A DNA stretch of 64,000 bases from contig OY997592.1 in the NCBI GenBank assembly GCA_963921825.1, positions 57,432,336 through 57,496,335 of the forward strand, given 5' to 3'. A program made the translations under genes and the position numbers. Shown piece after piece: positions 62,006 through 64,000 of this stretch (the first letter of the stretch is position 1; the number at the start of each line of letters is the position of its first letter). The DNA is from Erodium maritimum (Eukaryota > Streptophyta > Magnoliopsida > Geraniales > Geraniaceae). The notes under the pieces are model-generated. The model was not told where the DNA came from and ran no database searches. It was given only the letters and a program-made list of their open reading frames with translations.

Positions 62006-64000
62006 TGTAAGCGCTCTGAAGAACCCTTTTGTGTTGCACACAATATCCAGTTAGGGTTTTTCCATTTCCGCCGCCCACCTCCCCCGGCCTCCACCATTCA
62101 AGTCACCTCTACACCCTGCAACCTCGCCACCGTGTGCATCCTCCGGCCGCTCGTCTTCTCCAAACACCAGCATCGATTTCTGATCCATTTCTATGGAATC
62201 CACCCAACCCCAACAACACCATCCCGACGATGAGAAGTGGCCTCCTCTAGGATTCCTTCCCGGCGTCGCTTTCCCCGCTCCGGACGACATCCAGTCCACC
62301 GCTCAGCCGCCCGGAAGACAAGTCCCTGACTGCACCACATACCCGCCGCCGAAGGACAAGCCGCCATCGTCAAATACGGGTGGGTTGTCCTCTACGAGCC
62401 CCAACCACCAGAGAAATCCATAGCCCTTGAGTGGATGGCCCCTCGCCGGCTGCATGCAGAGATCGATCGCAACTTATCCCTCCGACGGGACCAAATCGAC
62501 CCCCTTCGTGGCATCCCTCCGCCGGCCCCCTCCCCGAGATATCGTCCATTGGGCATGCACGACTCAGATCCGTCGGGCCGTTCGTTGACTATCACCAGAT
62601 CCGCTCCTCGACAGGGTGGGACCCCTCCGGAATGTATAACTCCGGTACTGGATTGGGAGGATGAAGATGAAGAACTGATTGTAAATACCTGTATTCGCTG
62701 GCAGGACGGATTGCCGGGGGGAAAACCTACAACCAGAACGCGATATGCGGACTGATGCTGTAGAAATGGAAGGTGGACGGCATCCAGTTCGAATACCTAT
62801 CGCCGGAGGTCATCGGGTTCCATTTCCCGTCTCAGGCGATTATGAAGGACATCCGTCACCGGGGGCCATGGATTTTCAAAGAGTTTCCGATGCTAATGGA
62901 GCCCCTCCGACCCTACATGCAAGCCACCGACATCGCCTTCAACCATATAGAGATCGGGATCGGGCTATGAACGTCCCGGGGGGTGCCCGGACCCCAAGTA
63001 TCCGCGAACTAATAGCCTTCTTCGTGGGCACCCAGGTAATCTCGGCCCCTTTACCGTTTATTATCCGAGAGGACCACTTCCTGTGGACGAGGGTTAGATT
63101 GGAGGTGAACCAGCCGTTAAGGAGACGTCTTTGTCTCCGTTTCCCTGGTAACACCCAATCCTCGCTGATTGAGGTGTAGTGTGAGAGGCTGCCGGAATTT
63201 TTTCGTCGGTGTGGTCGGCTGACACATCGATAATCTGGATGTACAGCTCACTTGCCAGGGATTGGGCGAGAGGAGGCCCGTTATGATAACTCCATACAGG
63301 TACCACAGCAATTGGATGTGGATCGTCTGCTGAAAACGGTCTGGCATCCCCCAAGACACATCGAGGAAGTGGGAGTTGATGACCTCTTAACAGGGCTCTC
63401 CCTGAACTCGTTTGGTAGATCCAGGGAGGAACTCCTGGGAGGAAGCGAATCCCTTATAGCATCACCAGTCACGAGACCCTAGGAGGTCTCCACAAGGGAG
63501 GATTATCACCCGAAGTCTGAAAACTTGGCTAAGACTTCCCCGGGAGGGGCAGTCAACACTCTGTAGGGAGGATCCTCGAGAACATATAGGGCGCCGTCGG
63601 GTTTCACAAAGTCTGACAACCTGGCTAACGTCCACAATGCTGGGGGTGCTCTCTACCCGGACAGATATGCAAATGCTCTAGGTTTACAAGCTGGGAAGGA
63701 GAAAGATCCTCATGCTCTGTTTGGAAATGCAGGTCCCATAAGAGCAAAGGCAATGAAGACAAGCATAAAAACGAGGAGCGGGAAATTGTATGCTAGAGCT
63801 CCCGGGTCAAAGAAACCTTTGGAGCTGTTGGGCCCCACACTAAGAGAGTATAAGCCGGACAAGGTCGAGAAAGACCAGATGATTCAAGAGGAGGCAGGGC
63901 AGCCTCCTATGCAGGAATGAGAAGACTCGGCGGGGGTGGGTCTGGCCGCTGCTGGCCTATACCCACAGACCCGGGACATCTAGTGCTGGGAGGTCTCGGG
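62006..64000 (+). mobile_element. Third related LINE, 5' end and ORF1 region, runs off the window
   Basis: Begins immediately after the TSD copy at 62005 with tgtaagcgctctgaagaac, which aligns with the 5' end of the half-LINE at 59691. ORF1 follows, and the sequence ends at 64000 inside the shared junction block (ctatacccacagacccggga). Whether ORF2 or a 3' tail comes next cannot be seen. Confidence 0.8.
62193..63480 (+). pseudogene. LINE ORF1, frameshifted (third LINE)
   Basis: Pieces in order: MESTQPQQHHPDDEKWPPLG (62193), DSDPSGRSLTITRSAP and acidic DWEDEDEELI (to 62690), the DUF4283-like KWKVDGIQFEYLSPEVIGFH after a stop (62760-62966), MNVPGGARTPSIRELIAFFV (62967), FLWTRVRLEVNQPLRRRLCL, a decayed knuckle RRCGRLTHR-stop-SGC (63215) and LPGIGREEARYD to 63480. 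It matches the 57898-58851 protein throughout. Stops and frameshifts make it non-coding as a whole. A readable tail (EAGQPPMQE, about 63890) aligns with the other copies. Confidence 0.83.

Overview
This is a 64 kb stretch of a flowering-plant (most likely eudicot) nuclear genome. The evidence is an intron-rich GH1 beta-glucosidase gene, plant-type Ty1/copia elements with initiator-Met-tRNA primer sites, plant L1-type LINEs carrying an RNase H domain, CACTA and PIF/Harbinger DNA transposons, MITEs, and AT-rich introns. I cannot name the species.

Only two host genes are supported. BGLU-A (19801-24162, + strand) is a complete 11-exon secreted GH1 beta-glucosidase of 510 residues with both catalytic glutamates. 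BGLU-B is represented by its first exon only (59994-60182, + strand). It has the same exon-1/intron-1 junction, so the window spans part of a tandem GH1 cluster. Nearly everything else is transposon sequence, much of it nested, and target-site duplications (TSDs) read directly from the sequence allow many insertions to be resolved.

Layout. 1-2600: 3' half and 3' LTR of a copia element with one nonsense codon. 3032-6966: a PIF/Harbinger transposase pseudogene split by a 2.6 kb solo-LTR-like element (4096-6737, TSD gaacg). 8672-9115: MITE. 9132-19446: a reverse-oriented copia element containing a CACTA element (11633-16254, TSD agt), which itself contains a second copy of the solo LTR (12906-15861, TSD tcttg). 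19801-24162: BGLU-A, with a TRIM-like LTR and a MITE in its introns. 24865-28071: a decayed copia element (5' LTR, gag, protease, integrase). 28072-30828: a fragment of the 'copia-1' LTR split by the third solo LTR (28162-30742, TSD actca/actta). 32311-33192: a poly(A) retro-insertion with a 17 bp TSD. About 35157-53690: an old 'host' copia whose coding region is split by a small CACTA element (35483-36618, TSD aag), a full-length copia-1 (37357-45805, TSD agatt/agatc) and an inverted, internally deleted copia-1 (46918-51920, TSD catag). 53690-57277: a LINE ORF2 fragment on the minus strand. 57288-59691: an ORF1-only LINE insertion (minus, TSD tgcatatctt). 60460-61991: a second ORF2-less LINE insertion in BGLU-B intron 1 (TSD aagtatgaaaagtt), followed directly by the 5' end of a third related LINE running off the window.

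The most interesting signals concern elements that appear to move using proteins made elsewhere: (1) a plant 'half-LINE' family that keeps ORF1 and a LINE 3' end but lacks endonuclease and reverse transcriptase; (2) two independent copia-1 insertions sharing the same damaged reverse-transcriptase active site and the same RNase H deletion; (3) three solo LTRs sharing a conserved small hairpin beside splice-site-like signals; (4) two CACTA derivatives with the same termini but diverged subterminal repeat words. All calls come from reading the sequence. No database search was run.
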